Assembly: GCF_001953875.1 (NCBI RefSeq)
Contig: NZ_MQUR01000012.1
Location: forward strand, 38,126 to 102,125
Origin: Streptomyces amritsarensis
GTDB lineage: Bacteria > Actinomycetota > Actinomycetes > Streptomycetales > Streptomycetaceae
Length of the DNA: 64,000 nucleotides
Reading direction: 5' to 3'
The notes beneath the pieces are model-generated. The model saw only the letters and a program-made list of their open reading frames with translations, was not told the origin of the DNA and ran no database searches. Made by a program: the position numbers and the translations under genes. This document shows, piece after piece, positions 9,776 through 18,831 of this stretch; position 1 is the first letter of the stretch; each line of letters begins with the position of its first letter.

Positions 9776-11275
9776 GTGAGTAGGGATATGAACAGCCCCT
9801 TCCGCACCAAGACGGTGGAGCAGTCCATCCGCGACACGGAGGAGCCGGAACACGCGCTCCGCAAGTCGCTCTCCGCCTGGGACCTGACGGTGTTCGGTGT
9901 GGGTGTCATCATCGGCACCGGCATCTTCGTCCTGACGGGCATCGCGGCCCGGAACAACGCCGGACCCGCCACCGCCCTCGCCTTCGTGGCAGCGGGCATC
10001 GTCTGCGCCCTCGCGGCGCTCTGCTACGCCGAGTTCGCGTCCACCGTGCCGGTGGCCGGATCGGCGTACACCTTCAGCTACGCCTCCATCGGCGAGCTGC
10101 CCGCCTGGATCATCGGCTGGGACCTGGTGCTCGAGTTCGCGCTCGGCACCGCGGTGGTCGCCGTCGGCTGGTCCGGCTACGTGCGCCACCTCATGGACAC
10201 CAACCTGGGCTGGACCCTGCCGACCTCCCTGTCCGGCCCCGATGCCGGCGGCCACTTCGACCTGCTGGCCTTCCTGCTGGTCCTGGTGCTGACGTGGATC
10301 CTGGTCGTCGGGACGAAGCTCTCCGCGCGCATCACCGCGGTCGTCGTCGCCATCAAGGTGACCGTCGTGCTGCTGGTCATCATCGCCGGCCTGTTCTTCA
10401 TCAAGGCCGACAACTACTCGCCCTTCATCCCGCCGGCCCAGCCCCAGGCCGAGGGCGTCAGCGGCTGGCACGCGCCACTGGTCCAGCTGCTGTTCGGCTA
10501 CGAGCCCACCAACTTCGGCGTGATGGGCATCTTCACGGCGGCCTCGCTCATCTTCTTCGCCTTCATCGGCTTCGACGTCGTGGCGACGGCTGCCGAGGAG
10601 ACCAAGAACCCCCAGCGGGACATGCCGCGCGGCATCCTGGGCTCGCTGCTCATCTGCACCGTGCTCTACGTCGCGGTGACCCTCGTGGTCACCGGCATGC
10701 AGAAGTACTCGGAGATGTCGCCGACCGCGCCGCTCGCCGAGGCCTTCAAATCGGTCAACCAGCCGTTCTTCTCGGGCGCCATCAGTCTCGGAGCGTCCGT
10801 CGGCCTGATCACGGTCTGCATGATCCTGCTGCTCGGCCAGACCCGCGTGTTCTTCGCCATGAGCCGTGACGGACTGCTGCCCCGGGTCTTCTCCGTGACC
10901 CACCCGAAGTACCGCACCCCCTACCGGGCGACCGTCCTGCTCGGCGGGATCATCGCGATCGTCGCGGGCTTCACCAGCCTGGAGAGCCTCGCGGAACTGG
11001 TCAACATCGGCACCCTGTTCGCCTTCGTGGTGGTCGCGCTCGGCGTGATCGTCCTGCGCCGGACCCGCCCCGACCTGCACCGGTCCTTCCGGACCCCGTG
11101 GGTGCCGTTCATCCCGATCCTGTCGATCGCGGCCTCGCTGTGGCTGATGCTCAACCTGCCGGCCGAGACCTGGCTGCGCTTCGGCATCTGGATGGCCATC
11201 GGCGTCGTCGTCTACTTCCTCTACGGACGCCAGCACAGCCGTCTCGGGAAGGTCGGCGCGGACGCCACGTACTGA
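9776..11275 (+). CDS. APC-superfamily amino acid permease
   Basis: Membrane transporter (499 aa) with about 12 predicted helices. The first helix carries the APC substrate-site motif GVGVIIGTGIFVLTG, and the consensus segment FFAFIGFDVVATAAEETKNP (CAT/YfnA-type cationic or broad amino acid permeases) is present. GTG 9776 is chosen because GGAGGT lies 6 nt upstream; ATG 9788 is in the same frame. Convergent with the LCP gene across a shared terminator. The substrate cannot be read from the sequence. Confidence 0.9.
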   Translation: MSRDMNSPFRTKTVEQSIRDTEEPEHALRKSLSAWDLTVFGVGVIIGTGIFVLTGIAARNNAGPATALAFVAAGIVCALAALCYAEFASTVPVAGSAYTFSYASIGELPAWIIGWDLVLEFALGTAVVAVGWSGYVRHLMDTNLGWTLPTSLSGPDAGGHFDLLAFLLVLVLTWILVVGTKLSARITAVVVAIKVTVVLLVIIAGLFFIKADNYSPFIPPAQPQAEGVSGWHAPLVQLLFGYEPTNFGVMGIFTAASLIFFAFIGFDVVATAAEETKNPQRDMPRGILGSLLICTVLYVAVTLVVTGMQKYSEMSPTAPLAEAFKSVNQPFFSGAISLGASVGLITVCMILLLGQTRVFFAMSRDGLLPRVFSVTHPKYRTPYRATVLLGGIIAIVAGFTSLESLAELVNIGTLFAFVVVALGVIVLRRTRPDLHRSFRTPWVPFIPILSIAASLWLMLNLPAETWLRFGIWMAIGVVVYFLYGRQHSRLGKVGADATY

Positions 11276-11314
11276 CCGCGCGGTTACGCCATACGGCGCG
11301 GACGCGCGAACGCC

Positions 11315-11352
11315 GGAGCCGGCCGTACGGGTTCACCCGTACAGCCGGCTCC
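11315..11352. terminator. Bidirectional terminator between permease and LCP genes
   Basis: Near-perfect arms GGAGCCGGC-c-GTACGGG (11315-11331) and CCCGTAC-a-GCCGGCTCC (11336-11352) with a 4-nt TTCA loop, placed between two convergent genes. Confidence 0.8.
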
Positions 11353-11372
11353 GTGTCCGCCCAGGGGTCCCG

Positions 11373-12413
11373 TCAGCCCTTGGCGGGGGACTCCTTCGCG
11401 GAGGCGGGAACCTTCTCGTCCTTGCGCAGGGCGTCCCACAGCTGGGTGGCCTGCGGCTCGGCCACCACCACACGGTTGGGATCCACCTTGTCGTAGGCGA
11501 CCGGCAGCATGATGGTCTCCATCGTCTCCGGGTCGACGCCCTTCATGCTCTGCGCGAAGTCCGACAGCGCGGTCAGCGAGGCCAGATCGGAGTCGGTGGT
11601 CAGCGACTTGGTGCCGGCGTCCGCGAGCTTGTAGAGCCGCGCCGGGTTGCCGAGCGCGTCCTGCTTCTTGATCTCCGCCAGCATCGCCAGCATGAACTGC
11701 TGCTGCAGGCCTATGCGTCCGAGGTCGCTGCCGTCGCCGTAGCCGTACCGGGTACGGACGAACTTCAGCGAGTCGGTGCCGTTCAGCCGGTGCGTACCGG
11801 CGTCGAGCTTCAGACCGCCCTTGGCGCCGCTCATCGGCTTGTCCAGGGTGACGGTGACCCCGCCCAGGGCGTCCACCAGGCCCTTGAAGCCGGCGAAGTC
11901 CACCTCGACGAAGTGGTCCACACGCACACCGGACATCTGCTCGACGGTGTTGACCACGCAGGCCGGGCCGGCCAGCGCGTAGACGGAGTTGAACATGACC
12001 CGCTTCGCGGACGGCACCGACTTGCCGTCGCGGTCCTTGCACTCGGGCCGGGTGATCAGGGTGTCGCGGGGGATGCTCACCGCGGTGGCCCTGGCCCGGC
12101 CCTCGGGTATGTGCACCAGCATCGCGGTGTCCGAGCGGGCCCCGCTGACCGATCCGTGGTCGAGGTCGCCGTTGGCCCCGGCCCGCGAGTCGGAGCCGAG
12201 CACCAGGATGTTCTGCGCGTTCGCGGCCACCTTGGCGGGCCGGTTGTCCCCGATCGCCTGGTCCAGGTCGACGCTGTCGATGTTGCCGTTGAGGTGGCTG
12301 TAGGTCCACCAGCCGGCTCCGGCCGCGCCCAGGATCAGCACGGCGACCAGCAGCAGGGTGATCCGCAGAATGCGGCGTCGGCGGCGCCCGGGCCGCGCGT
12401 GCGTTTCCGTCAT
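11373..12413 (-). CDS. LytR-CpsA-Psr (LCP) family cell-wall glycopolymer ligase
   Basis: Membrane-anchored protein (346 aa) expected to transfer undecaprenyl-linked glycopolymers to peptidoglycan. A basic N terminus (RPGRRRRRILRI) and one transmembrane helix (LLLVAVLILGAAGAGWW) put the LCP domain outside the cell. LCP hallmarks seen: NILVLGSDSRAG, RSDTAMLVHI, VSIPRDTLI, FVEVDFAGFKGLVDALGGV and FVRTRYGYGDGSDLGRI (the conserved R-x-R and D-x-x-R contacts to the pyrophosphate lipid). ATG 12413 is the only good start. Separated from the upstream fadAB operon by a terminator. Confidence 0.9.
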   Translation of the reverse strand: MTETHARPGRRRRRILRITLLLVAVLILGAAGAGWWTYSHLNGNIDSVDLDQAIGDNRPAKVAANAQNILVLGSDSRAGANGDLDHGSVSGARSDTAMLVHIPEGRARATAVSIPRDTLITRPECKDRDGKSVPSAKRVMFNSVYALAGPACVVNTVEQMSGVRVDHFVEVDFAGFKGLVDALGGVTVTLDKPMSGAKGGLKLDAGTHRLNGTDSLKFVRTRYGYGDGSDLGRIGLQQQFMLAMLAEIKKQDALGNPARLYKLADAGTKSLTTDSDLASLTALSDFAQSMKGVDPETMETIMLPVAYDKVDPNRVVVAEPQATQLWDALRKDEKVPASAKESPAKG

Positions 12414-12448
12414 GGGGGTGAATCTTAGACAGGTATTCGAACGGCCGA

Positions 12449-12474
12449 GGCCCGCTCCCCGGAGGGAGCGGGCC
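12449..12474 (-). terminator. Terminator after fadAB operon
   Basis: Perfect 11-bp arms GGCCCGCTCCC (12449-12459) and GGGAGCGGGCC (12464-12474), 4-nt loop, 32 nt past the fadB stop on the minus strand. Confidence 0.75.
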
Positions 12475-12505
12475 CCGGCTGTCGAACAGCCGCCTGCGGT
12501 CCGGA

Positions 12506-14635
12506 CTAGGCCGGGACGCTCGCGATGCCGGGGGCGAGGAACTTCTTGCCGTTCACCCGCTCCGAGACGCCCTCACGGTCCAGGTACGGCGTGATGCCGC
12601 CCAGGTGGAAGGGCCAGCCGGCGCCGGTGATGAGGCAGAGGTCGATGTCCTGGGCCTCGGCCACGACACCCTCCTCCAGCATCAGGCCGATCTCCTGCGC
12701 CACCGCGTCCAGGACACGGATCCGGACCTGCTCCTCGGTCAGGACGGAGTCGCCCTGGACCAGGAGCGCGGCGACCTCGGGGTCCAGCTCCGGCTTGCCG
12801 GAATCGTAGACGTAGAAGCCGCGCTTGCCCGCCTCGACCACGCGCTTGAGGTTCGGCGAGACGGTGAAGCGCTCCGGGAAGGAGCGGTTCAGGGTCTCCG
12901 AGACGTGCAGGCCGATCGCCGGGCCCACGAGCTCCAGCAGCACCAGCGGGGACATCGGCAGGCCGAGCGGCTCGATGGCCTTCTCCGCCGTGGCGACCGG
13001 GGTGCCCTCTTCGATGACGTTCTGGATCTCGCCCATGAAGCGGGTCAGGATGCGGTTCACGACGAACGCCGGGGCGTCCTTGGTGAGCACCGCGGTCTTC
13101 TTCAGCTTCTTGGCGACACCGAAGGCCGTGGCCAGCGAGGCGTCGTCGGTCTGCTCGCCGCGCACGATCTCCAGCAGCGGGAGGATCGCGACCGGGTTGA
13201 AGAAGTGGAAGCCGACCACGCGCTCCGGGTTGCGGAGCTTGGAGGCCATCTCCGACACCGACAGCGAGGAGGTGTTGGTGGCGAGGATCGCGTGCGCCGG
13301 GGCGACCGCCTCGACCTCGGCGAACACCTTCTGCTTGACGGACATCTCCTCGAACACGGCCTCGATGATGAAGTCCGCGTCCGCGAAGCCCTCGGCCTTG
13401 TCCAGGACACCGCTCACCAGGGCGGTCAGGCGGTTGGCCTTGTCCTGGTTGATGCGGCCCTTGCCGAGCAGCTTCTGGATCTCGGCGTGGACGTAGCCGA
13501 CGCCCTTGTCCACGCGCTCCTGGTCGATGTCGGTGAGGACCACCGGCACCTCCAGGCGGCGCAGGAACAGCAGCGCCAGCTGCGAGGCCATCAGGCCCGC
13601 GCCGACGACGCCGACCTTGGTGACCGGGCGGGCCAGGGACTTGTCCGGGGCGCCGGCCGGGCGCTTGGCGCGCTTCTGGACCAGGTTGAAGGCGTAGATG
13701 CCCGAGCGCAGTTCGCCGCCCATGATGAGGTCGGCCAGGGCCGTGTCCTCGGCGTCGAAGCCGGCCTGGAGGTCACCGTCCTTGGCAGCGGCGATGATGT
13801 CCAGCGCGCGGTAGGCGGCCGGGGCGGCGCCGTGCACCTTGGAGTCCGCGATGAAGCGGCCCTTGGCGACGGCCGCGTCCCAGGCCTCGCCGCGGTCGAT
13901 CTCGGCGCGGACGACCTCGGTGGTGCCGTTCAGGACGTTCGCGGTCCACAGGAGCGACTGCTCCAGGAAGTCCGCGCCCTCGAAGATCGCGTCGGCGATA
14001 CCGAGCTCGAAGACCTGCTTGCCCCCCAGCTGCCGGTTCTGGTTCAGCGAGTTCTCGATGATGACCGAGACCGCGCGCTCGGCGCCGATCAGGTTCGGCA
14101 GGATGGCGCAGCCGCCCCAGCCGGGAACCAGGCCGAGGAAGACCTCGGGCAGCGAGAAGGCCGGGATGGCCTTGGACACGGTGCGGTAGCTGCAGTGCAG
14201 ACCGACCTCGACGCCGCCGCCCATCGCCGCGCCGTTGTAGTACGCGAAGGTCGGGACGGCCAGCGCCGAGAGGCGCTTGAAGACGTCGTGGCCGCCCTTG
14301 CCGATGGCGAGCGCCTCGTCGTGCTTCTTCAGCAGCTCGACGCCCTTGAGGTCGGCGCCGACCGCGAAGATGAACGGCTTGCCGGTGATGCCCGCACCGA
14401 CGATGGTGCCGGCGGCGGCCTCCTGCTCGACCTGGTCGATCGCCGCGTTCAGGTTGGCGAGGGACTGCGGGCCGAAGGTGGTCGGCTTGGTGTGGTCGAA
14501 GCCGTTGTCCAGCGTGATGAGCGCGAAGCGCCCGGCGCCGAACGGCAGGTCCAGGTGGCGGACGTGCGCGGACGTGACGACCTCGTCCGGGAACAGCTCG
14601 GCCGCGCCCTTCAGGAGCTCAGCGGTGGTGCTCAC
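12506..14635 (-). CDS. fadB: Fatty-acid oxidation alpha subunit: enoyl-CoA hydratase / 3-hydroxyacyl-CoA dehydrogenase
   Basis: Bifunctional beta-oxidation enzyme (709 aa). The N-terminal crotonase domain (about 1-300) has the oxyanion-hole and catalytic segments FAVGADLKGVE and GAAMGGGVEVGLH. From about residue 330 comes the dehydrogenase NAD site VGVVGAGLMASQLA, then VGFHFFNPVAILPLLEIVRG with the catalytic His, and C-terminal 3HCDH repeats. GTG 14635 overlaps the thiolase stop (GTGA), so the two are coupled and should form the alpha-beta multienzyme complex. A dedicated terminator follows. Confidence 0.94.
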   Translation of the reverse strand: MSTTAELLKGAAELFPDEVVTSAHVRHLDLPFGAGRFALITLDNGFDHTKPTTFGPQSLANLNAAIDQVEQEAAAGTIVGAGITGKPFIFAVGADLKGVELLKKHDEALAIGKGGHDVFKRLSALAVPTFAYYNGAAMGGGVEVGLHCSYRTVSKAIPAFSLPEVFLGLVPGWGGCAILPNLIGAERAVSVIIENSLNQNRQLGGKQVFELGIADAIFEGADFLEQSLLWTANVLNGTTEVVRAEIDRGEAWDAAVAKGRFIADSKVHGAAPAAYRALDIIAAAKDGDLQAGFDAEDTALADLIMGGELRSGIYAFNLVQKRAKRPAGAPDKSLARPVTKVGVVGAGLMASQLALLFLRRLEVPVVLTDIDQERVDKGVGYVHAEIQKLLGKGRINQDKANRLTALVSGVLDKAEGFADADFIIEAVFEEMSVKQKVFAEVEAVAPAHAILATNTSSLSVSEMASKLRNPERVVGFHFFNPVAILPLLEIVRGEQTDDASLATAFGVAKKLKKTAVLTKDAPAFVVNRILTRFMGEIQNVIEEGTPVATAEKAIEPLGLPMSPLVLLELVGPAIGLHVSETLNRSFPERFTVSPNLKRVVEAGKRGFYVYDSGKPELDPEVAALLVQGDSVLTEEQVRIRVLDAVAQEIGLMLEEGVVAEAQDIDLCLITGAGWPFHLGGITPYLDREGVSERVNGKKFLAPGIASVPA

Positions 14636-15858
14636 TTGGAGTCTCCCTCGGCGTTGAAGTTCGGGTTCTCCCAGATGACCGTGGCGCCCATGCCGAAGCC
14701 CACGCACATGGTGGTCAGGCCGTAGCGGACGTGCGGCTGCTCCTCGAACTGGCGGGCCAGCTGCGTCATCAGGCGCACGCCGGAGGAGGCCAGCGGGTGG
14801 CCGAAGGCGATGGCGCCGCCGTACTGGTTCACGCGGGCGTCGTCGTCGGCGATGCCGTAGTGCTCCAGGAAGGCCAGCACCTGCACGGCGAAGGCCTCGT
14901 TGATCTCGAACAGACCGATGTCGTCGATCGTCAGACCGGCCTGGGCCAGGGCCTTCTCGGTGGCCGGGATCGGGCCGTAGCCCATGACCTCCGGCTCGAC
15001 ACCCGCGAAGGAGTAGGAGACGAGGCGCATCTTGACCGGGAGGTTGTTCTCGCGGGCGAAGTCCTCGGACGCGATGATCGCGGCGGTGGCACCGTCGTTG
15101 AGACCGGCGGCGTTGCCCGCGGTGACCCGGCCGTGCGTACGGAACGGGGTCTTCAGGTTCGCCAGGTTCTCCAGCGTGGTGCCCGGGCGCATCGGCTCGT
15201 CGGTGGTGACCAGGCCCCAGCCCGTCTCGCCCGCCGCCTCGTTGGTGTTGCGCACCGAGATCGGGACCAGGTCCTGCTGGATCTTGCCGTCGGCGTACGC
15301 CTTGGCGGCCTTCTCCTGCGAGCGCACGGCGTACTCGTCGGCGCGGAGCTTGGTGATCGTCGGGTACCGGTCGTGCAGGTTCTCGGCGGTCATGCCCATG
15401 AACAGGGCGGACTCGTCGACCAGCTTCTCCGAGACGAAGCGCGGGTTCGGGTCCACGCCCTCGCCCATGGGGTGGCGGCCCATGTGCTCGACACCGCCGG
15501 CGAGGGCGACGTCGTACGCACCGAAGGCCACACCGCCCGCGACGGCGGTCACGGCGGTCAGCGCGCCGGCGCACATGCGGTCGATGGAGTAGCCCGGGAC
15601 GGACTGCGGGAGGCCCGCGAGGATGCCGGCCGTGCGGCCCAGGGTCAGGCCCTGGTCGCCGATCTGCGTGGTCGCGGCGATGGCGACCTCGTCGATCTTC
15701 TTGGGGTCCAGATCCGGGTTGCGGCGCAGCAGCTCCCGGATCGCCTTCACGACGAGATCGTCGGCGCGGGTCTCGTTGTAGATGCCCTTCGGGCCCGCCT
15801 TGCCGAACGGGGTGCGGACGCCGTCGACGAAGACGACGTCCCTGACGGTACGAGGCAC
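14632..15858 (-). CDS. fadA: Acetyl-CoA acyltransferase (beta-oxidation thiolase)
   Basis: Degradative thiolase (408 aa) that cleaves 3-ketoacyl-CoA. Nucleophile Cys near residue 96 in SIDRMCAGALTA, the thiolase signature NQYGGAIAFGHPLASSG with its catalytic His, and the second Cys in TTMCVGFGMGATV. GTG 15858 is chosen for the GGAGGAG site 5-6 nt upstream; extending to the upstream ATG would add a non-conserved N terminus. First gene of the fadA-fadB operon. A palindrome about 65 nt upstream may be its operator. Confidence 0.95.
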   Translation of the reverse strand: MPRTVRDVVFVDGVRTPFGKAGPKGIYNETRADDLVVKAIRELLRRNPDLDPKKIDEVAIAATTQIGDQGLTLGRTAGILAGLPQSVPGYSIDRMCAGALTAVTAVAGGVAFGAYDVALAGGVEHMGRHPMGEGVDPNPRFVSEKLVDESALFMGMTAENLHDRYPTITKLRADEYAVRSQEKAAKAYADGKIQQDLVPISVRNTNEAAGETGWGLVTTDEPMRPGTTLENLANLKTPFRTHGRVTAGNAAGLNDGATAAIIASEDFARENNLPVKMRLVSYSFAGVEPEVMGYGPIPATEKALAQAGLTIDDIGLFEINEAFAVQVLAFLEHYGIADDDARVNQYGGAIAFGHPLASSGVRLMTQLARQFEEQPHVRYGLTTMCVGFGMGATVIWENPNFNAEGDSK

Positions 15859-15920
15859 GTTGGCTCTCCTCCAGGTGCGGGATGGCACTGCTGCGCGGGG
15901 GCGCGTTCGGCATACGTTGC

Positions 15921-15934
15921 TGAGCGCCCGCTCA
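15921..15934. promoter_or_regulatory. Palindromic operator candidate in the fadA promoter region
   Basis: TGAGCGCCCGCTCA is a perfect palindrome 63-76 nt upstream of the thiolase start, just where the promoter should be. Its shape (TGAGCG-n2-CGCTCA) resembles operators of TetR-family repressors of fatty-acid catabolism in actinobacteria. The rest of the 331-nt gap to the next gene (15859-16189) contains only very GC-rich hairpins (about 16110-16165) and no supportable ORF. Confidence 0.45.
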
Positions 15935-16189
15935 CCCGACCATGCTACTTGCGGGTAACCAATGTGCACACCCCCTCCCCGAGGAGCGGCGAAGGTCACA
16001 CCGCCGGACGATCCCGTGAGCCCCTCGCGCCCCCGTAGTGCGCCCGGCCGATCGGCATGCGGGGCGCACTCGTACGGGTCGCCGGCCGCGCCGGCCCGGT
16101 CACGTCGGTGGCGTCGGGCCCGGGCCCGGGCGAACGCTGGGGCGGCCCGGGCGCCCGCCCGGGACCCACCGGCGAAAACGGAGCCATCG

Positions 16190-17383
16190 ATGGCGTTCCA
16201 GACAACCTCCAAGGACCATTACGTCGACCACAGGTCGAGCATCCCGGTCAACGACGGGCAGATCGTCAAGCTCTTCGTACGGGAGCGCAGGCCCGTGAGC
16301 GGCCCGCGCAAGCCCGTCCTGATGCTGCACGGCCGCAGCGTCCCGGCCGTGGCGGGCTTCGACCCCCCGAACAAGAACTACAGCTGGGCCGAGCAACTCG
16401 CCAGGGCGGGCTACGACGTCTTCGTGATGGAGCTCCAGGGGTCCGGCCTGTCGGCCCATCCGGCGGTGATGGACGAACCGCTCAACGTCAGCCCCGTGCA
16501 GCGCCCGCTGCTCTCGCCCAACCCGATCCCCCCGGCCGACCTGCCGACCCCGGACACCCCCGCGAAGTACCCCCACCAGCTGAACAACTCCCAGAGCGAC
16601 TGGGACGAGGTCGACACGGTCGTCGAGTACATCCGCAAGGAGATCGGCGATCCCACGGCCAAGATCGACCTGATCGGCTGGTCCGCGGCCGCGCAGCAGC
16701 TCGGGCCGTACACGATCCAGCACGCCGACAAGGTCAAGAGCCTCTTTCTGGCGGCGCCGATCTTCCCGCCCAACGGAAGGGCCAGCAAGGAGAACACCGA
16801 CTTCGGCGCGCCGGTGGACATGCCGGTGGGCACCCCGGCGGCGGCCTTCGGCTACCCGATGTCCGTCACCTCGAAGAACGGGCTCGCGGCGTCGTGGGCC
16901 AGGGACCTGAAGTGTCCGGACCAGCGTGAGAACGGTGTGCTCGACGAGGTGTGGAAGGCGATCCAGGACGTCGACGCGCTCGGTGCCACGTGGGGCGGTC
17001 CGACGCCCGGAGCACCGACAGGGTTCGTCAGGGTGCGGAACTCGTACTGGTGGGGGTGGAACTCCACGACCGTGCCGCTGCACAACGTCCTCGGCCAGAC
17101 GGTGCCCGTCTGCCTCGTGTACGGGGAGCACGACTCCATCGTGAACACGGCGCCGGACCTGGGGCTGCTGTACTTCTCGGTGCCCGAGCTGTACCGGTTG
17201 ATCCCAGGGAAGAAGAAGCTGATGTTCCGGCTCGCCTGCGCGGGTCACCAGATCGTCTGGGAGCGGGCGGCGACCCACCTCCACGCCATGTCGGAGCAAT
17301 GGCTCAAGAACGGCAAGGTGTTCGGCGAGAAGGGCGGGAGCTTCTACCGGGACGAGGACGGGGTCCTCACTTCGCAGGAGTGA
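16190..17383 (+). CDS. Alpha/beta-hydrolase of unknown substrate
   Basis: Cytoplasmic alpha/beta-hydrolase (397 aa, no signal peptide). Oxyanion strand VLMLHGRSVP, nucleophile elbow DLIGWSAAAQQLG with GWSAA in place of the usual GxSxG, acid in VYGEHDSIV and catalytic His in ACAGHQIVWE. A long insertion between the oxyanion strand and the elbow carries a Pro-rich lid (PLLSPNPIPPADLPTPDTP). ATG 16190 is used because the upstream open frame is unstructured Arg/Ala/Pro-rich sequence; the ribosome site GGAG is weak. It stands alone between the divergent fadAB operon and the convergent RNase D gene. Esterase or depolymerase activity is a guess. Confidence 0.75.
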   Translation: MAFQTTSKDHYVDHRSSIPVNDGQIVKLFVRERRPVSGPRKPVLMLHGRSVPAVAGFDPPNKNYSWAEQLARAGYDVFVMELQGSGLSAHPAVMDEPLNVSPVQRPLLSPNPIPPADLPTPDTPAKYPHQLNNSQSDWDEVDTVVEYIRKEIGDPTAKIDLIGWSAAAQQLGPYTIQHADKVKSLFLAAPIFPPNGRASKENTDFGAPVDMPVGTPAAAFGYPMSVTSKNGLAASWARDLKCPDQRENGVLDEVWKAIQDVDALGATWGGPTPGAPTGFVRVRNSYWWGWNSTTVPLHNVLGQTVPVCLVYGEHDSIVNTAPDLGLLYFSVPELYRLIPGKKKLMFRLACAGHQIVWERAATHLHAMSEQWLKNGKVFGEKGGSFYRDEDGVLTSQE

Positions 17384-17391
17384 GGACCCCG
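17359..17391. terminator. Terminator overlapping the hydrolase stop codon
   Basis: Perfect 11-bp arms CGGGGTCCTCA (17359-17369) and TGAGGACCCCG (17381-17391). The right arm begins with the stop codon itself. It sits between convergent genes and could serve both. Confidence 0.7.
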
Positions 17392-17422
17392 CCGGTCCGG
17401 CTCGGCGTCGGCCGCGGCCCGG

Positions 17423-18706
17423 TCAGGCCGTCGCGGCCAGGGCCGTGACCAGGACCGGGGTCACCTGCTCGATCTGCCACGGCCGGGCGCCGTGCAGGGC
17501 CAGGGCCTGGGCCACCGCGTCGGCCTCCAGCCGCTGCGGGGGCTCCCAGCACAGGCGGCGGACCGTGTCCGGGGTGATCAGGTTCTCCTGGGGCAGGTTC
17601 AGCTGCTCCGCCAGCGCCGAGACCGCGGTGCGGGCCGCGGCCAGCCGGGCCGCGGCGGCCGGGTCCTTGTCGGCCCAGGAGCGCGGCGGGGGCGGTCCGG
17701 CCGGGGTCGCGCCCGGCTGCGGCAGCTCGTTCTCGGGCAGCGCCTTCGCCCGGTCCACGGCGGCCATCCACTGGTCGAGCTGGCGGCGGCCCATCCGCTG
17801 CCCGTAGCCGGGCAGGGCCGAGAGGGTGTGCACGTTCGCGGGCAGCGCGAGCGCGGCCTCGACGATCGCGGCGTCGCCCAGCACCTTGCCCGGCGACACG
17901 TCGCGCCGCTGCGCGATCCGGTCCCGGGACTCCCACAGCTCCCGTACGACGGCCATCTGCCGGCGGCGGCGCACCTTGTGCATCCCGGACGTACGGCGCC
18001 ACGGATCCTTGCGGGGCGGCGCCGGGGGAGCGGCGGCGATGGCGTCGAACTCCTGCCGGGCCCACTCCAGCTTGCCCTGCCGGTCCAGCTCCTTCTCCAG
18101 GGCGTCCCGCAGGTCCACCAGCAGCTCCACGTCCAGGGCGGCGTAGCGCAGCCACGGCTCGGGCAGCGGGCGGGTGGACCAGTCGACGGCGGAGTGGCCC
18201 TTCTCCAGGGCGTAGCCGAGAACGCTCTCGACCATCGCGCCGAGTCCGACGCGCGGGAAGCCGGCGAGCCGGCCCGCCAGCTCGGTGTCGAACAGCGAGG
18301 TGGGAACCATGCCTATTTCGCGCAGGCACGGCAGGTCCTGGGTGGCGGCGTGCAGGATCCACTCGGTGCCGGAGAGGGCCTCGCCCAGCGCGGACAGGTC
18401 GGGGCAGCCCACCGGGTCGATCAGGGCGGACCCGGCACCCTCGCGGCGCAGCTGCACGAGGTAGGCGCGCTGGCCGTAGCGGTATCCGGAGGCGCGTTCG
18501 GCGTCGACGGCCACGGGGCCGGTGCCGGCGGCGAAGGCGGCGACCACCTCGGCGAGGGCGTCCGCGTCGGCGACCACCGGCGGAATCCCCTCACGGGGCT
18601 CCAGCAAAGGAATCGGCACCCCACCGGGCGGAACAACGACGTCGTCCGGGGGGCCGCCCCCGGTGGTGGTGCGCAGGTCTGCTGCGGTCTCTTGGGCGTC
18701 GGTCAC
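17423..18706 (-). CDS. rnd: Ribonuclease D (DEDDy 3'-5' exonuclease with HRDC domain)
   Basis: RNA 3'-end processing exonuclease (427 aa). The exonuclease domain has the three acidic blocks: VAVDAERASGY (Asp and Glu), HAATQDLPCL (Asp), and DWSTRPLPEPWLRYAALDVE carrying the Tyr-x3-Asp that defines DEDDy enzymes. An HRDC-like helical domain follows (RELWESRDRIAQRRDVSPGKVL) with a second HRDC-like copy toward the C terminus. The first 50 residues are Pro/Gly-rich and disordered. GTG 18706 starts the frame. Confidence 0.9.
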   Translation of the reverse strand: MTDAQETAADLRTTTGGGPPDDVVVPPGGVPIPLLEPREGIPPVVADADALAEVVAAFAAGTGPVAVDAERASGYRYGQRAYLVQLRREGAGSALIDPVGCPDLSALGEALSGTEWILHAATQDLPCLREIGMVPTSLFDTELAGRLAGFPRVGLGAMVESVLGYALEKGHSAVDWSTRPLPEPWLRYAALDVELLVDLRDALEKELDRQGKLEWARQEFDAIAAAPPAPPRKDPWRRTSGMHKVRRRRQMAVVRELWESRDRIAQRRDVSPGKVLGDAAIVEAALALPANVHTLSALPGYGQRMGRRQLDQWMAAVDRAKALPENELPQPGATPAGPPPPRSWADKDPAAAARLAAARTAVSALAEQLNLPQENLITPDTVRRLCWEPPQRLEADAVAQALALHGARPWQIEQVTPVLVTALAATA

Positions 18707-18731
18707 CGGTCAAGGGTATCCGTGTATACGA

Positions 18732-18767
18732 CGCGCCCGTCGCCGGAACGTTCCGTCGACGGGCGCG
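18732..18767. terminator. Terminator after the response regulator gene
   Basis: Arms CGCGCCCGTCG (18732-18742) and CGACGGGCGCG (18757-18767), with a palindromic CGGAACGTTCCG inside, between the response regulator stop and the RNase D start on the minus strand. Confidence 0.65.
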
Positions 18768-18831
18768 GTGAGTACGCGGGAAGTTTTCCGTGGGTATTGC
18801 CGGACGTGTATTCGTGCGCTCCGGCCCGCGT

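Noticed and set aside
7454..11236. Very long minus-strand ORF antisense to dxs and the permease
   Set aside because: A typical high-GC shadow frame: the translation is low-complexity Gly/Ala/Val/Asp and both underlying plus-strand genes are unmistakable.
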